Part shown: positions 32,265-40,679 of the stretch, one piece after another
How positions within the stretch are numbered: the stretch's first letter is position 1
How the letters are laid out: each line of letters starts with the position of its first letter
NCBI GenBank assembly: GCA_044340485.1
Contig: JBIITN010000003.1
Span: 32,060-96,059, forward strand
Length of the DNA: 64,000 nt
Direction: 5' to 3'
Source: UBA2093 sp044340485
GTDB lineage: Bacteria > Actinomycetota > Acidimicrobiia > Acidimicrobiales > Ilumatobacteraceae
Position numbers and translations under genes: made by a program
The notes under the pieces: model-generated
What the model saw: only the letters and a program-made list of their open reading frames with translations
Databases searched by the model: none
What the model was told of the DNA's origin: nothing

Positions 32265-32293
32265 AGATGATTTATTGGTTTAATAAATCATCT
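32265..32293. repeat. Perfect 12 bp inverted repeat (operator or terminator)
   Basis: AGATGATTTATT, loop GGTTT, AATAAATCATCT. It overlaps the stop codon of the subtilase gene (32288-32290) and lies upstream of the TetR gene. No T-tract follows on the minus strand, so a protein-binding dyad is at least as likely as an intrinsic terminator. Confidence 0.6.
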
Positions 32294-34138
32294 CTGGTCG
32301 GAATTCTTTAATGATTTTCTAACAACACTTACAACTACGTTCGCACTATGCATACGCGTTGCTTTATCTGTCACACGAAGTGAAACGACGCAACGCTTGG
32401 CACTGCGTATGTGCAACGTGCCGTCACGAAGTGCACAGGCCTTTTTTGAATCACGATGAATACGTGCAGTCACTTTTTGTGACTCCGTCACAGTCATCGA
32501 GAGCTTGCGCAACAAGGCTCGTACTCTTGTGGTCTTTCGAACAACCACTGTCTCGCGCACAGGTGGCGGTGCGGGTTCAACAACTTCTTGCGGTGTTGGC
32601 TGCGGTGCGGGAGCAGGCTGTGACACTGGTTGTGGTGTGGGCGCTGGTTGTGGCGTTGGCGCAATCTCCACCACTGCTGGTTCTAGAGGAACAAAAACTG
32701 CTACTGACCGAGGGCTGGAACCGTGATTGTTACTAGCAATCACTACAAATGAATGATCAATGACCGAAGTATCTGTAAATGCACATGACAGTTCGGGGTT
32801 TTCTTCTGTCGGCACAGTGGTGCACACCTGACCATTGTCCAGCGACACAACGTAATACTCGTCAATTGACGAATCACCCTCAGTTGCGGGGGCCTCCCAT
32901 GACACCGTCGTGATGCCTTCAATCAATGAAACCGCAGGGTTCAACGGAGCACTCGGAGTTTCACCATTGCGTGGAACAAACAAAAATGTGTTCGGACTGC
33001 CCTCACTAAGTGATGCAATCTTTCCGAGCGAGGAATTCCCAATGACAAGATCAGACACCTGTTGTGATGTGAGGGTGGATCGTGATTCCCATGCAACTGC
33101 AATTGCGCCAGCGACGTGAGGCGCAGCCATCGATGTGCCGCTCATTCTTTGTGAACCACCTCCGGTACGCGCAGATTCAATTCCCGTACCTGGTGCAAAG
33201 AGATCGATACAAGGTCCAAAGTTGGAATACATTGCTTCAAGTTCACGACCTGTAACAGCTTGAGCCTCTAAATCAGTTGCACCAACTGTCACGGCTGCAC
33301 TGGCATTTGCCGGAGAAAATCCGCATGCATCTTTATTACTGTTTCCCGCAGCCACCACAGAAGGAATGCCGGCAGCGTGCAAACGATTAATGGCAGCAAC
33401 TAACGATGCACTGGTTGACGAACCCCCGAGACTGAAGTTTGCGATCGCCTTCGTTCCCGCAACGTGTCGCGGAAGTACCCAATCGTCGATTGCATTGATA
33501 ATTCCTTGCACTGATCCGCTGCCATCGCATGCCAACACTTTGATCGGCACGATTGTGACCTCTTTGGCCACACCGTATGTTGTGCCACCAACAGTTCCAG
33601 CAACGTGGGTTCCATGACCATGACAATCCTTATTTGCTGCATAGCCAGGAATGACTGAGTACCCAGTGGTGACTCGCCCTCCAAAATCTGGATGCGTTGC
33701 ATCAACTCCTGTATCAAAGACATACACCGTTACGCCAGAACCAGTGGCGTCGTATGTGTATGTCCCGTCTCGTGGCCTATTGCGTTGATCAATGCGGTCA
33801 AGACCCCACGGCGGCGAGGCCTGTTCTGCTGCTATCGACACGGACATGTCCGGCTCGACAAAAGAAACATCAGGATGGCGACGAAGTAGTTCCACCTCTC
33901 GGCCGGTCAACTCGGCAGAAAACCCGTCAAACACTTCGTCATACACATTGTCGATGTCTTGTACATCGAGCGACGAAATTGAATCAACAACGGCAACAAC
34001 ATCACTGTTTTTCAAGTGCACGATGTAATCGCCGACAACGCTCGCGCCAGAAACAGATGGAGACGCAACGACAAGCGCGCCAGCCCCCGTCACGGTCACC
34101 GCGACCGCAAGACGTACGTGTCTCCAAAATTTTTTCAC
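32288..34138 (-). CDS. Secreted subtilisin-like serine protease with I9 propeptide
   Basis: A 616-residue exported S8 protease. Order of parts: signal peptide (about 1-33), I9 inhibitor propeptide (about 37-103, DYIVHLKNSDVV to HPDVSFVEPDMSV), then the catalytic domain with Asp142 (FDTGVD), His175 (GHGTHVAG), Asn266 (AAGNS) and Ser336 (GTSMAAP). A Fn3-like module follows (about 405-495), then a Pro/Gln/Ala-rich hinge (PTPQPAP repeats, about 500-545) and a basic beta-rich C-terminal domain (about 550-616) resembling the end of the other subtilase. The start was set at GTG 34138 because TAAGAT lies 7 nt upstream and the signal peptide follows; the longer frame starts outside this promoter. Confidence 0.92.
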   Translation of the reverse strand: MKKFWRHVRLAVAVTVTGAGALVVASPSVSGASVVGDYIVHLKNSDVVAVVDSISSLDVQDIDNVYDEVFDGFSAELTGREVELLRRHPDVSFVEPDMSVSIAAEQASPPWGLDRIDQRNRPRDGTYTYDATGSGVTVYVFDTGVDATHPDFGGRVTTGYSVIPGYAANKDCHGHGTHVAGTVGGTTYGVAKEVTIVPIKVLACDGSGSVQGIINAIDDWVLPRHVAGTKAIANFSLGGSSTSASLVAAINRLHAAGIPSVVAAGNSNKDACGFSPANASAAVTVGATDLEAQAVTGRELEAMYSNFGPCIDLFAPGTGIESARTGGGSQRMSGTSMAAPHVAGAIAVAWESRSTLTSQQVSDLVIGNSSLGKIASLSEGSPNTFLFVPRNGETPSAPLNPAVSLIEGITTVSWEAPATEGDSSIDEYYVVSLDNGQVCTTVPTEENPELSCAFTDTSVIDHSFVVIASNNHGSSPRSVAVFVPLEPAVVEIAPTPQPAPTPQPVSQPAPAPQPTPQEVVEPAPPPVRETVVVRKTTRVRALLRKLSMTVTESQKVTARIHRDSKKACALRDGTLHIRSAKRCVVSLRVTDKATRMHSANVVVSVVRKSLKNSDQR

Positions 34139-34145
34139 CGTCGAT

Positions 34146-34151
34146 ATCTTA
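34146..34151 (-). promoter_or_regulatory. Leaderless -10 box of the I9-S8 protease gene
   Basis: Minus-strand TAAGAT, 7 nt from the GTG at 34138. Confidence 0.45.
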
Positions 34152-34222
34152 CGGCTACCCAGCAATGACAGGGTTTCGTGAACCCCGAGAACATCTATTC
34201 CTGTGACCAATCTCTCGCCTCA

Positions 34223-34228
34223 TACGCT
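34223..34228 (+). promoter_or_regulatory. Leaderless -10 box of the crotonase at 34236
   Basis: TACGCT then 7 nt and the ATG at 34236. It decides between that ATG and an upstream in-frame GTG at 34203. Confidence 0.5.
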
Positions 34229-34235
34229 GTCACAC

Positions 34236-35078
34236 ATGGCTTCTGTACCCCGTTCTGAGTATCGCTTCATCATTGTCGACTCCCCCGCAAACCAGGTGTC
34301 GCGCATCACGCTCAATCGCCCCGATAAAAGAAATGCCCTCTCGCACGGGCTCCGCTCCGAATTGTTCACCGCATTGCGTGAAGCCGATGCCGATTCGTCT
34401 GTGCGTGTTGTCATCATCCGCGGAGCTGGTTCATGTTTCTCCGCCGGATATGACCTTGCGCAAGACCCGAGCGAAACTCCACCGTGGCCGTTAAGTCCTG
34501 CAGATGGCGCATGGGCACGACACGTTTTACGTGGTTGGTTTGAAATGATGGATCTTTCAAAACCAATCATTGCCCAAGTGCACGGATACTGCCTTGCAGG
34601 CGGCACTGAACTTGCCACAGCATGCGACCTTGTCTATGTCGCCCACGATGCACAAATCGGATATCCGCCAGTGCGTTCTATGTCTTCGCCTGACATGGCA
34701 TGGCACGTGTGGTTGATGGGCATGCGACGCGCAATGGAGGCAATGCTCACTGGAGATTCAATGACAGGAGATGAAGCGGTTACATCGGGATTTGCAAACC
34801 GTGCCTTCCCATCTGATGCGCTTGATGCTGAGGTTCTATCAATTGCACAACGCGTTGCAAAAGTTCCAGCTGATCTACAAGCAATTAACAAACGTGTCGT
34901 TCATCGTGCAATGGAAGCAATGGGTATGCGTGACGGCATGCTCGCCACCGCAGATTTGAATGCACTTGGTTTTCATCAGCGCTCTAGCCGTGAATACTTC
35001 GGAAAACTTGCCGAAAGCGTGACCGGTGCACTCACCGACCGCGACAAGGAATTCGGGGATTACCGCACCAATAAATAA
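34236..35078 (+). CDS. Enoyl-CoA hydratase/isomerase family protein
   Basis: A 280-residue crotonase. Motifs: RITLNRPDKRNALSHGL (about 22-38), GSCFSAGYDLAQDPSETPPWP (about 64-84), HGYCLAGGTELATACDLVYVAHDA (about 117-140), with a Pro/Trp-rich insert after the CoA segment and a long C-terminal helix. The insert and the YPPVRSMSSPDMAWHVWLMG active-site region suggest a sub-family different from the other four crotonases in this window. Start ATG 34236 follows a leaderless box; GTG 34203 would add 11 residues. It precedes folE by 37 bp, but folE has its own ribosome-binding site. Confidence 0.87.
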   Translation: MASVPRSEYRFIIVDSPANQVSRITLNRPDKRNALSHGLRSELFTALREADADSSVRVVIIRGAGSCFSAGYDLAQDPSETPPWPLSPADGAWARHVLRGWFEMMDLSKPIIAQVHGYCLAGGTELATACDLVYVAHDAQIGYPPVRSMSSPDMAWHVWLMGMRRAMEAMLTGDSMTGDEAVTSGFANRAFPSDALDAEVLSIAQRVAKVPADLQAINKRVVHRAMEAMGMRDGMLATADLNALGFHQRSSREYFGKLAESVTGALTDRDKEFGDYRTNK

Positions 35079-35115
35079 CGGTAGGTTGATCTACGGCGAC
35101 CAACCTGGAGGTGCC

Positions 35116-35751
35116 ATGAGTTCCACATCACAGCAGCCCATTGCTTCATCGTCTGCACCACCTGACACCGGAAGCAATCGCACATCATTTGATTACGCAC
35201 GAGCAGAAAAAGCCGTACGCGAACTTCTTGACGCCATTGGAGAAGACGTCACTCGTGAGGGATTACTCGATACGCCCGCACGTGTTGCACGTATGTGGGC
35301 CGAAGTCATTCAGGGTGCGAGCGACGACCCTGAGCAGCATCTCACTAAAACATTCGAGATCGAACACGACGAGATGGTGCTGGTTCGCGACATTCCATTT
35401 ACTGCCATGTGTGAACACCACTTGCTTCCGTTCACCGGGGTCGCACACGTTGCATATCTTCCCGGCACAACAGGTCGATTCACCGGGCTTTCGAAAGTTG
35501 CGCGTCTTGTAGAAGGCTATGCGCGACGTCTGCAAGTGCAAGAACGTATGACCAGTCAAATTGCCGATGCAATGCAACACATGCTTGATCCGGTCGGAGT
35601 ATTAGTAGTGCTCGAAGCCGAACACTCGTGCATGTCGATTCGTGGCATTCGCAAACCCGGTTCAAAAACAGTCACCACATCAGTTCGTGGTATCTATCGC
35701 ACCGACTCTTCTGCCCGAGCAGAAGTGATGTCATTTATTCACAGTCACTAA
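35116..35751 (+). CDS. folE: GTP cyclohydrolase I
   Basis: A 211-residue type-I GTP cyclohydrolase producing 7,8-dihydroneopterin triphosphate for folate (and for queuosine, matching queF at 5.5 kb). Zinc ligands are Cys and His in FTAMCEHHLLPFTG (about residues 97-110) and the later Cys in EAEHSCMSIRGIRKPGS (about 165-181). EGLLDTPARVARMW and GLSKVARLVEGYARRLQVQERMTSQIADA are family signatures. An exact GGAGGT ribosome-binding site 3 nt upstream of the ATG sets the start. The first 27 residues are a low-complexity Ser/Pro extension. Confidence 0.96.
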   Translation: MSSTSQQPIASSSAPPDTGSNRTSFDYARAEKAVRELLDAIGEDVTREGLLDTPARVARMWAEVIQGASDDPEQHLTKTFEIEHDEMVLVRDIPFTAMCEHHLLPFTGVAHVAYLPGTTGRFTGLSKVARLVEGYARRLQVQERMTSQIADAMQHMLDPVGVLVVLEAEHSCMSIRGIRKPGSKTVTTSVRGIYRTDSSARAEVMSFIHSH

Positions 35752-35778
35752 AAATACGGCGACACAGAGAGTCTTTCG

Positions 35779-36327
35779 GTGGGCTTCCCTCACGACACCA
35801 TTGATATCCCCGGTTCACATCCTGCGATATCGAAAGAACTCGCACTCCTTGTGCACCACAACGACCTGTCCACACAGTTAGTTCGCGGTCTCGCTGATGC
35901 GACAATCGATATTGCTCATGGACACTTGTGCGCAACGGCATGGGTGATGACCCCCGAACGCGATCACATCTTGCTCGTCAATCATTCGTTGCTTGGTTGG
36001 AGTGCGCCAGGTGGACACATGTACCCACACGAATCCACAAAAGATGCTGCGTTACGCGAACTAGAAGAAGAAACCGGTCTGTCAACTCACAATGTCACAC
36101 CAGTTGTTGATGCGCCGGCAATCGTTCACGTCTCTGATGTCCCTGGCGACAGACCACATCGACATTGGAATGTGTCATGGTTCTTCATTGCGTCAAAAGA
36201 CATCCCACTGACGGCCGATCATCATGGGCGATGGTGGCCCTGTAACGACTTACCCGCTGGTCCGACAGATTTTGCGCCCGCAGACCTTGTTCCCACTCTG
36301 GAGATCTTCCGCTCGCTGCCCTGTTGA
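35779..36327 (+). CDS. Nudix hydrolase
   Basis: A 182-residue Nudix protein. The Nudix box GGHMYPHESTKDAALRELEEETGL fits the GX5EX7REUXEEXGU consensus exactly (about residues 78-101). An N-terminal helical segment of about 45 residues precedes the domain, and WSAPGGH and HWNVSWFFIA flank the active site. The phosphate-linked substrate cannot be determined from sequence. The start is a GTG at 35779, 27 bp after folE. Bacterial dihydroneopterin-triphosphate pyrophosphatases can be Nudix proteins, so a role right after FolE is an attractive but unproven possibility. Confidence 0.87.
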   Translation: MGFPHDTIDIPGSHPAISKELALLVHHNDLSTQLVRGLADATIDIAHGHLCATAWVMTPERDHILLVNHSLLGWSAPGGHMYPHESTKDAALRELEEETGLSTHNVTPVVDAPAIVHVSDVPGDRPHRHWNVSWFFIASKDIPLTADHHGRWWPCNDLPAGPTDFAPADLVPTLEIFRSLPC

Positions 36328-36329
36328 CA
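36324..36329 (+). promoter_or_regulatory. Possible -35 box upstream of the HpaB-like gene
   Basis: Perfect TTGACA; a TACAGC -10-like hexamer lies 19 bp downstream at 36349. An AAGGGGGG ribosome-binding site and the ATG at 36372 follow, so this transcript would have a short leader, unlike most genes here. Confidence 0.4.
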
Positions 36330-36371
36330 GGCTGCAGTAGATTTGGCGTACAGCTTGAAGGGGGGCTCGCC

Positions 36372-37754
36372 ATGATGACAGGTGAGGAATACAAGAAATC
36401 GTTGTTTGACGGACGTGCGACATATTTTGAAGGTGAACGCGTTCACGACATTCCAAGCCATCCGGTGCTTGGTCCACCAGCGATGCAAATCGCAGACCAG
36501 TACGACTGGCTGTTGGAACGCGCCGTTGACGGTAAGAGTCCCATCTCGGATATTCCGACGACAAAAGAAGGTCTTCGCGACAAGGTCGACCTCGTTCACG
36601 CCGCAGGAATGATGGCCCATGTCACCTACACCTCGATCATGACATTGGCAACTGTCGCAGGTCGTCTCAAAGACACTGCCCCGCAGTACATCGAACGCAT
36701 TCATGGCTTCATTGAAGATGCACAAAAGCGTGACGTGCGTATTACGCAATGCATCACCGATGCAAAAGGTGACCGTTCACGTCCACCAGGACGTCAAGAC
36801 GATCCCGATGCATACGTCCACGTTGTCGATCGCTCTCCTGAAGGAGTTGTGCTTCGTGGAGCCAAACTCCACATCACTGCTGCATCACTTGGACACGAGT
36901 TGATGACCATTCCCACCAAGTCGATGAAACCTGGCGAAGAAGAGTACGCCATTGCGTGCATGGTGCCCGTCAATGCATCTGGCGTCAAGATCATCAACAC
37001 CTCGTATGCACCTCGTCATGCAGACCCGCGTGACTTCCCGGTGACATCGAAAGAATCCACTCCGGAAGGCTTTGTCATTTTTGATGACGTGTTCGTACCA
37101 AACGAACGAATCTTCCTCGACGGTGAAACATCAAGCGCCGGATTGTTTGCGCACTCACTTGGTTTGTGGGAACGCCTTGGTGGTCTCACTGGCATGGCTG
37201 ACGGTGCTGACGCACTCGTTGGTCTTGCACAGTTAATTGCCGAAGCAAACGGCTTGGCCGGCGAGGCACACATCAAGGAAAAGATTTCCGAGATGATCAT
37301 TCACGCCACTGTCGTGCGCGCATGTTATGAAGCAGCAATTGCAAATGCTGGACAGGGCGAATTTGGTGCAATGTTCCCGAGCGAGTTGTACACCAACGCC
37401 GGTAAATACACGGGCGCTGCAAACTTCAACATGATGGTGCGTCACCTGCACGACATTGCCGGTGGTGCAGTTGTCACCGCCCCGTCAACGTCTGACTTGG
37501 AAAACGAAGAAGTTGGTGCACTTGCTCGCAAGTACATGAGCACTCGTAGCGACGTAAGCGGCGAGTATCGCACTCGTTTGTTCCACGCAATTCGCGACTA
37601 CACAGCCGATGCATTCGGTGGCTGGCAGCAAGTGACCAACATCCAATCCGGTGGTGGTTTGTATGCACAGCGCATTGTGACGCGTAAGCACTACGACATG
37701 GACAATGCAAAACAAGCTGCATTGGCCTTGGCCGGCCTTACCGACGCTCACTAG
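36372..37754 (+). CDS. 4-hydroxyphenylacetate 3-hydroxylase / 4-hydroxybutyryl-CoA dehydratase superfamily protein
   Basis: A 460-residue flavoprotein-fold enzyme of the HpaB/4HBCD superfamily. The CITDAKGDRSRPPGRQDDPDAYV segment (about 127-149) and the LHITAASLGHELMTIPTK stretch match the family. True 4-hydroxybutyryl-CoA dehydratases bind a [4Fe-4S] cluster with three Cys and one His. Here a His-x6-Cys pair is present (His311, Cys318), but there is no Cys at all before residue 127, where the first two ligands would lie. A cluster-free oxidase or isomerase role is therefore more likely than dehydratase. An AAGGGGGG ribosome-binding site sets the start. An acyl-CoA dehydrogenase gene follows 8 bp later. 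Confidence 0.82.
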   Translation: MMTGEEYKKSLFDGRATYFEGERVHDIPSHPVLGPPAMQIADQYDWLLERAVDGKSPISDIPTTKEGLRDKVDLVHAAGMMAHVTYTSIMTLATVAGRLKDTAPQYIERIHGFIEDAQKRDVRITQCITDAKGDRSRPPGRQDDPDAYVHVVDRSPEGVVLRGAKLHITAASLGHELMTIPTKSMKPGEEEYAIACMVPVNASGVKIINTSYAPRHADPRDFPVTSKESTPEGFVIFDDVFVPNERIFLDGETSSAGLFAHSLGLWERLGGLTGMADGADALVGLAQLIAEANGLAGEAHIKEKISEMIIHATVVRACYEAAIANAGQGEFGAMFPSELYTNAGKYTGAANFNMMVRHLHDIAGGAVVTAPSTSDLENEEVGALARKYMSTRSDVSGEYRTRLFHAIRDYTADAFGGWQQVTNIQSGGGLYAQRIVTRKHYDMDNAKQAALALAGLTDAH

Positions 37755-37762
37755 TCACGTAC

Positions 37763-38971
37763 ATGATCAGTACCAAGGAATTCGCCGAACAGGCGCGTTC
37801 GTTTTTATTACAACATGTACCTATTCGTCCTGCTTCAACCAAGCGAGGATGGGGCGAAGGAGCAGATGAAGTTGTATCCGTTGGCAGCAATGAACACGAC
37901 AGACCTGAGTCACGTGAGAAAGTAATCGCGTTTCGGCGTTTGCTATTTGACAACGGCTATGGATGGATTAGTGGACCCAGCGAATACGGCGGCATGGGAT
38001 TGTCACTGCAACATGAAGAAATCTTTGCTGACGTTCTCGCAGAATTTAACGTGCCTGATCAAGGACTGTTTCAAGTCAGTCGCGGCATGGTGAGCCCTGC
38101 CATTGTGGAACACGGCACTGATGATTTGAAACAACGTTTCTTACCCGGCATTCACCGCGGAGACATCATCTGCTCCCAATTACTCAGTGAACCGGAAGCC
38201 GGCTCAGACCTCGCAGGTCTTCGCACAACGGCAGTGCGAGACGGTGATGAATGGGTGGTGAACGGACAAAAAGTGTGGAGTAGTTATGCCCACATCGCCC
38301 ATGTCGGACAGTTGTTGGCCCGCACTGACCCATCTGTTCCAAAACATCAAGGCCTCACTATGTTCATGTTGCCGCTGGACACACCCGGTGTTGAGGTTCG
38401 TCCACTAAAACAAATGAACGGGCACTCCGAATTCAACGAAGTGTTCTTCAATGACGTAAGGGTGCCACACGCCAATCGTGTTGGCGAACCAGGCATGGGT
38501 TGGCGTGCGATTCTCACCACGTTGATGAACGAGCGACATGTTGTTGCTAATCGTGGTGGTTCTACAACAGTGAGCCCATCAGAGCGACTCTTTGAACTAG
38601 CGCGACATCGTGGAGTCACCTCTGATCCCATCGTGCGCAGTCATCTCACTGAGGTGTATCTCTACGACGAGATCATCCGTATGTTGCGTCTTCGCCAAGA
38701 AGCAGCAGTGGCTGCCGGGCACGACTTGGGCCCAGAGGGATCTATCACCAAATTGCTCTACACCACACAACTTCGCCGAATCGGCAAGGTTGCCGGTGAG
38801 ATCCTCGGACCAGCAATGACAGCAGACTCTGGCGAGTGGGGCACCTATGCATGGAGTGGGTTTCTCACCGGTGCTCCAGGATTGCGCATCGCCGGTGGAA
38901 CAGATGAGATTCAACGCAATACGATCTCTGAGCGTGCATTGGGATTACCTAAAGAACCGCCTCCCAAGTAG
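37763..38971 (+). CDS. Acyl-CoA dehydrogenase family protein
   Basis: A 402-residue FAD-dependent acyl-CoA dehydrogenase. Family blocks are SEYGGMGLSLQHEEIF, CSQLLSEPEAGSDLAGLRTTAVRDGDEWVVNGQKVWSS (about 140-178), FNEVFFNDVRVPHANRVGEPGMGWR, and the C-terminal GGTDEIQRNTISERALGLPKEP. It starts 8 bp after the HpaB-like gene and is surely co-transcribed. The usual catalytic Glu of short/medium-chain enzymes is not evident at the C-terminus (GGTDEIQRN), as in many actinobacterial FadE proteins for steroid or branched acyl-CoA. Substrate unknown. Confidence 0.9.
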   Translation: MISTKEFAEQARSFLLQHVPIRPASTKRGWGEGADEVVSVGSNEHDRPESREKVIAFRRLLFDNGYGWISGPSEYGGMGLSLQHEEIFADVLAEFNVPDQGLFQVSRGMVSPAIVEHGTDDLKQRFLPGIHRGDIICSQLLSEPEAGSDLAGLRTTAVRDGDEWVVNGQKVWSSYAHIAHVGQLLARTDPSVPKHQGLTMFMLPLDTPGVEVRPLKQMNGHSEFNEVFFNDVRVPHANRVGEPGMGWRAILTTLMNERHVVANRGGSTTVSPSERLFELARHRGVTSDPIVRSHLTEVYLYDEIIRMLRLRQEAAVAAGHDLGPEGSITKLLYTTQLRRIGKVAGEILGPAMTADSGEWGTYAWSGFLTGAPGLRIAGGTDEIQRNTISERALGLPKEPPPK

Positions 38972-38980
38972 ACCACTTTC

Positions 38981-40678
38981 ATGACCGAGCCTCCACGCTG
39001 GACGCTCGCATACGTCACTGCACTCTCTGCAATCACATCGCTTGTTCTTGCCGTATCGGTATTTTTCATTCACGGACCATCAACACGGCCCGACGAACTC
39101 AGTTACTTGTTAAACGGTCGTGTACTGACAGGACATGAGGAAACTCCGTTACCTGAAGTTCGCGCTTTCTATCAAGCCGGCTACAGCATGGTGACAGCAG
39201 TAGGTGCACTCTTTGGTGCATCAATAGATGTGCAGTTTCAAGTGGCACTGTTTCTCAATATCTTTTTTGTGTTCTTAACTGGAGTTGTTTTATACGCACT
39301 GATGACGCGTCATTTCAACCTGTCAATGAGATGGGCTGCCCTAGTAGCAGCCACAATCTCTATCGCTCCATCGGTAGCTGCTTTCTCATTATTTGCATAC
39401 GCCGAGTCACTCAGCCGACTTCTTATTGCGGTGATCGTGTTATTGGTGTTTGAAATCAGTACTTCACCAAGCGTGGCCAAAATGATTGCAACCGGCGCGG
39501 TCGCCGGATTTTTACCTATTGTGCATGGACGTTTCGTCTTGATCTTGCCCTTAACAGTTACAGCCATTGTTATTGCAGGTGTAACAATTCGGCCACGTCG
39601 CTATGGATTAATTGTCGCTGGCATCGCAAGTTGTGCGGTGGTGTATTTCATGTTTGATCAACTCAATGCGTCTTTACGTGACGACTTATATGTTGCATCA
39701 CTTGGAAAAGAAGACCGCATGGTGGAACGCATGACAACGCTGAACGAATGGCCTCACATCTTGCGTTCGGCAACCGGTCAGATGTGGTATCTCATTTCCA
39801 CTTCATTCGGCTTGGCGTTTGTTGGAATCATTGCGGTTGCAGCCGCGATGTGGCGACATATCTCTGAACGGTCCTGGCGCCACGCCATGCCTGTTGCCTA
39901 TGTAGTCACCATGGTGGCTGCTGTTGCACTCACATCTTCTGTTCAACTCGCCCACATCACTCGACCAGATCACTTGATATACGGCCGATACGTCGAAGCG
40001 GTGAGCCCAGTACTTGTCGCAATTGCATGTGCTGCACTTCTTGTATCTGGGCGTTGGAAGATGTGGTGGATTGCGTTATCAGCGATGGTTCTTCTGATGG
40101 GAATCCTTCTCGTCTCGACAAATGGTGACCGTCTGCGAGAAATGCTCATTGATCATCGGTACTTCTCACCTCCAAATGCCATCGCCCTCGACTGGGCTCG
40201 CGATGCCTTTGCACCAATTGGATACGTGGTCCTCACCGCAGTTTTTGCTGCAATCGGTGTGGTGGTGATCATGATGTGGAAACGCTCAGCAGTGACCGGC
40301 CTGGTTCTTCTCGGATGCATTAGTGCCGGAGCAACTATTTACACTGCGACTCAAACAGTCATTCCCTACCGCGAGATTCGTGAAGATCTCGTACTCGATA
40401 ATCGCATCGAAAGTTTTACACCCGACAAGGAACGCAATGACACCGACATCGCTATCGACATCGACACACGCGCAGGAAATGCCTTCGTTGATTACCGATA
40501 TCTGGTGCACCCCATTCAGATTGTGCCCATTGATGATGACAGTGTGGTACCTACCGACGTGAATTGTGTGATCAGTACAGACGCTGAACCCCCAGCAGAT
40601 ACTGGATGGAGTAATCAAGGCGATGAGCCACAGTTAGACCTCACGCTATGGATGCGTCAAGGTCTAGATTCGTGTTGA
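38981..40678 (+). CDS. Polytopic membrane protein, GT-C-like
   Basis: A 565-residue integral membrane protein with about ten or eleven hydrophobic helices between residues 10 and 460 and a hydrophilic C-terminal domain of about 100 residues containing two cysteines. The early loop GPSTRPDELSYLLNGRVLTG places acidic residues just after helix 1, as in GT-C polyprenyl-phosphate-sugar transferases, and the overall shape fits that class. No specific family was recognised. The gene is 9 bp after the acyl-CoA dehydrogenase and 1 bp before the asparagine-synthase-like gene, so it belongs with the glycan genes downstream. Confidence 0.75.
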   Translation: MTEPPRWTLAYVTALSAITSLVLAVSVFFIHGPSTRPDELSYLLNGRVLTGHEETPLPEVRAFYQAGYSMVTAVGALFGASIDVQFQVALFLNIFFVFLTGVVLYALMTRHFNLSMRWAALVAATISIAPSVAAFSLFAYAESLSRLLIAVIVLLVFEISTSPSVAKMIATGAVAGFLPIVHGRFVLILPLTVTAIVIAGVTIRPRRYGLIVAGIASCAVVYFMFDQLNASLRDDLYVASLGKEDRMVERMTTLNEWPHILRSATGQMWYLISTSFGLAFVGIIAVAAAMWRHISERSWRHAMPVAYVVTMVAAVALTSSVQLAHITRPDHLIYGRYVEAVSPVLVAIACAALLVSGRWKMWWIALSAMVLLMGILLVSTNGDRLREMLIDHRYFSPPNAIALDWARDAFAPIGYVVLTAVFAAIGVVVIMMWKRSAVTGLVLLGCISAGATIYTATQTVIPYREIREDLVLDNRIESFTPDKERNDTDIAIDIDTRAGNAFVDYRYLVHPIQIVPIDDDSVVPTDVNCVISTDAEPPADTGWSNQGDEPQLDLTLWMRQGLDSC

Positions 40679-40679
40679 C

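Noticed and set aside
32501..32720. Tandem repeats on the plus strand
   Set aside because: They are the codons for the Pro/Gln/Ala-rich hinge of the subtilase and need no other explanation.
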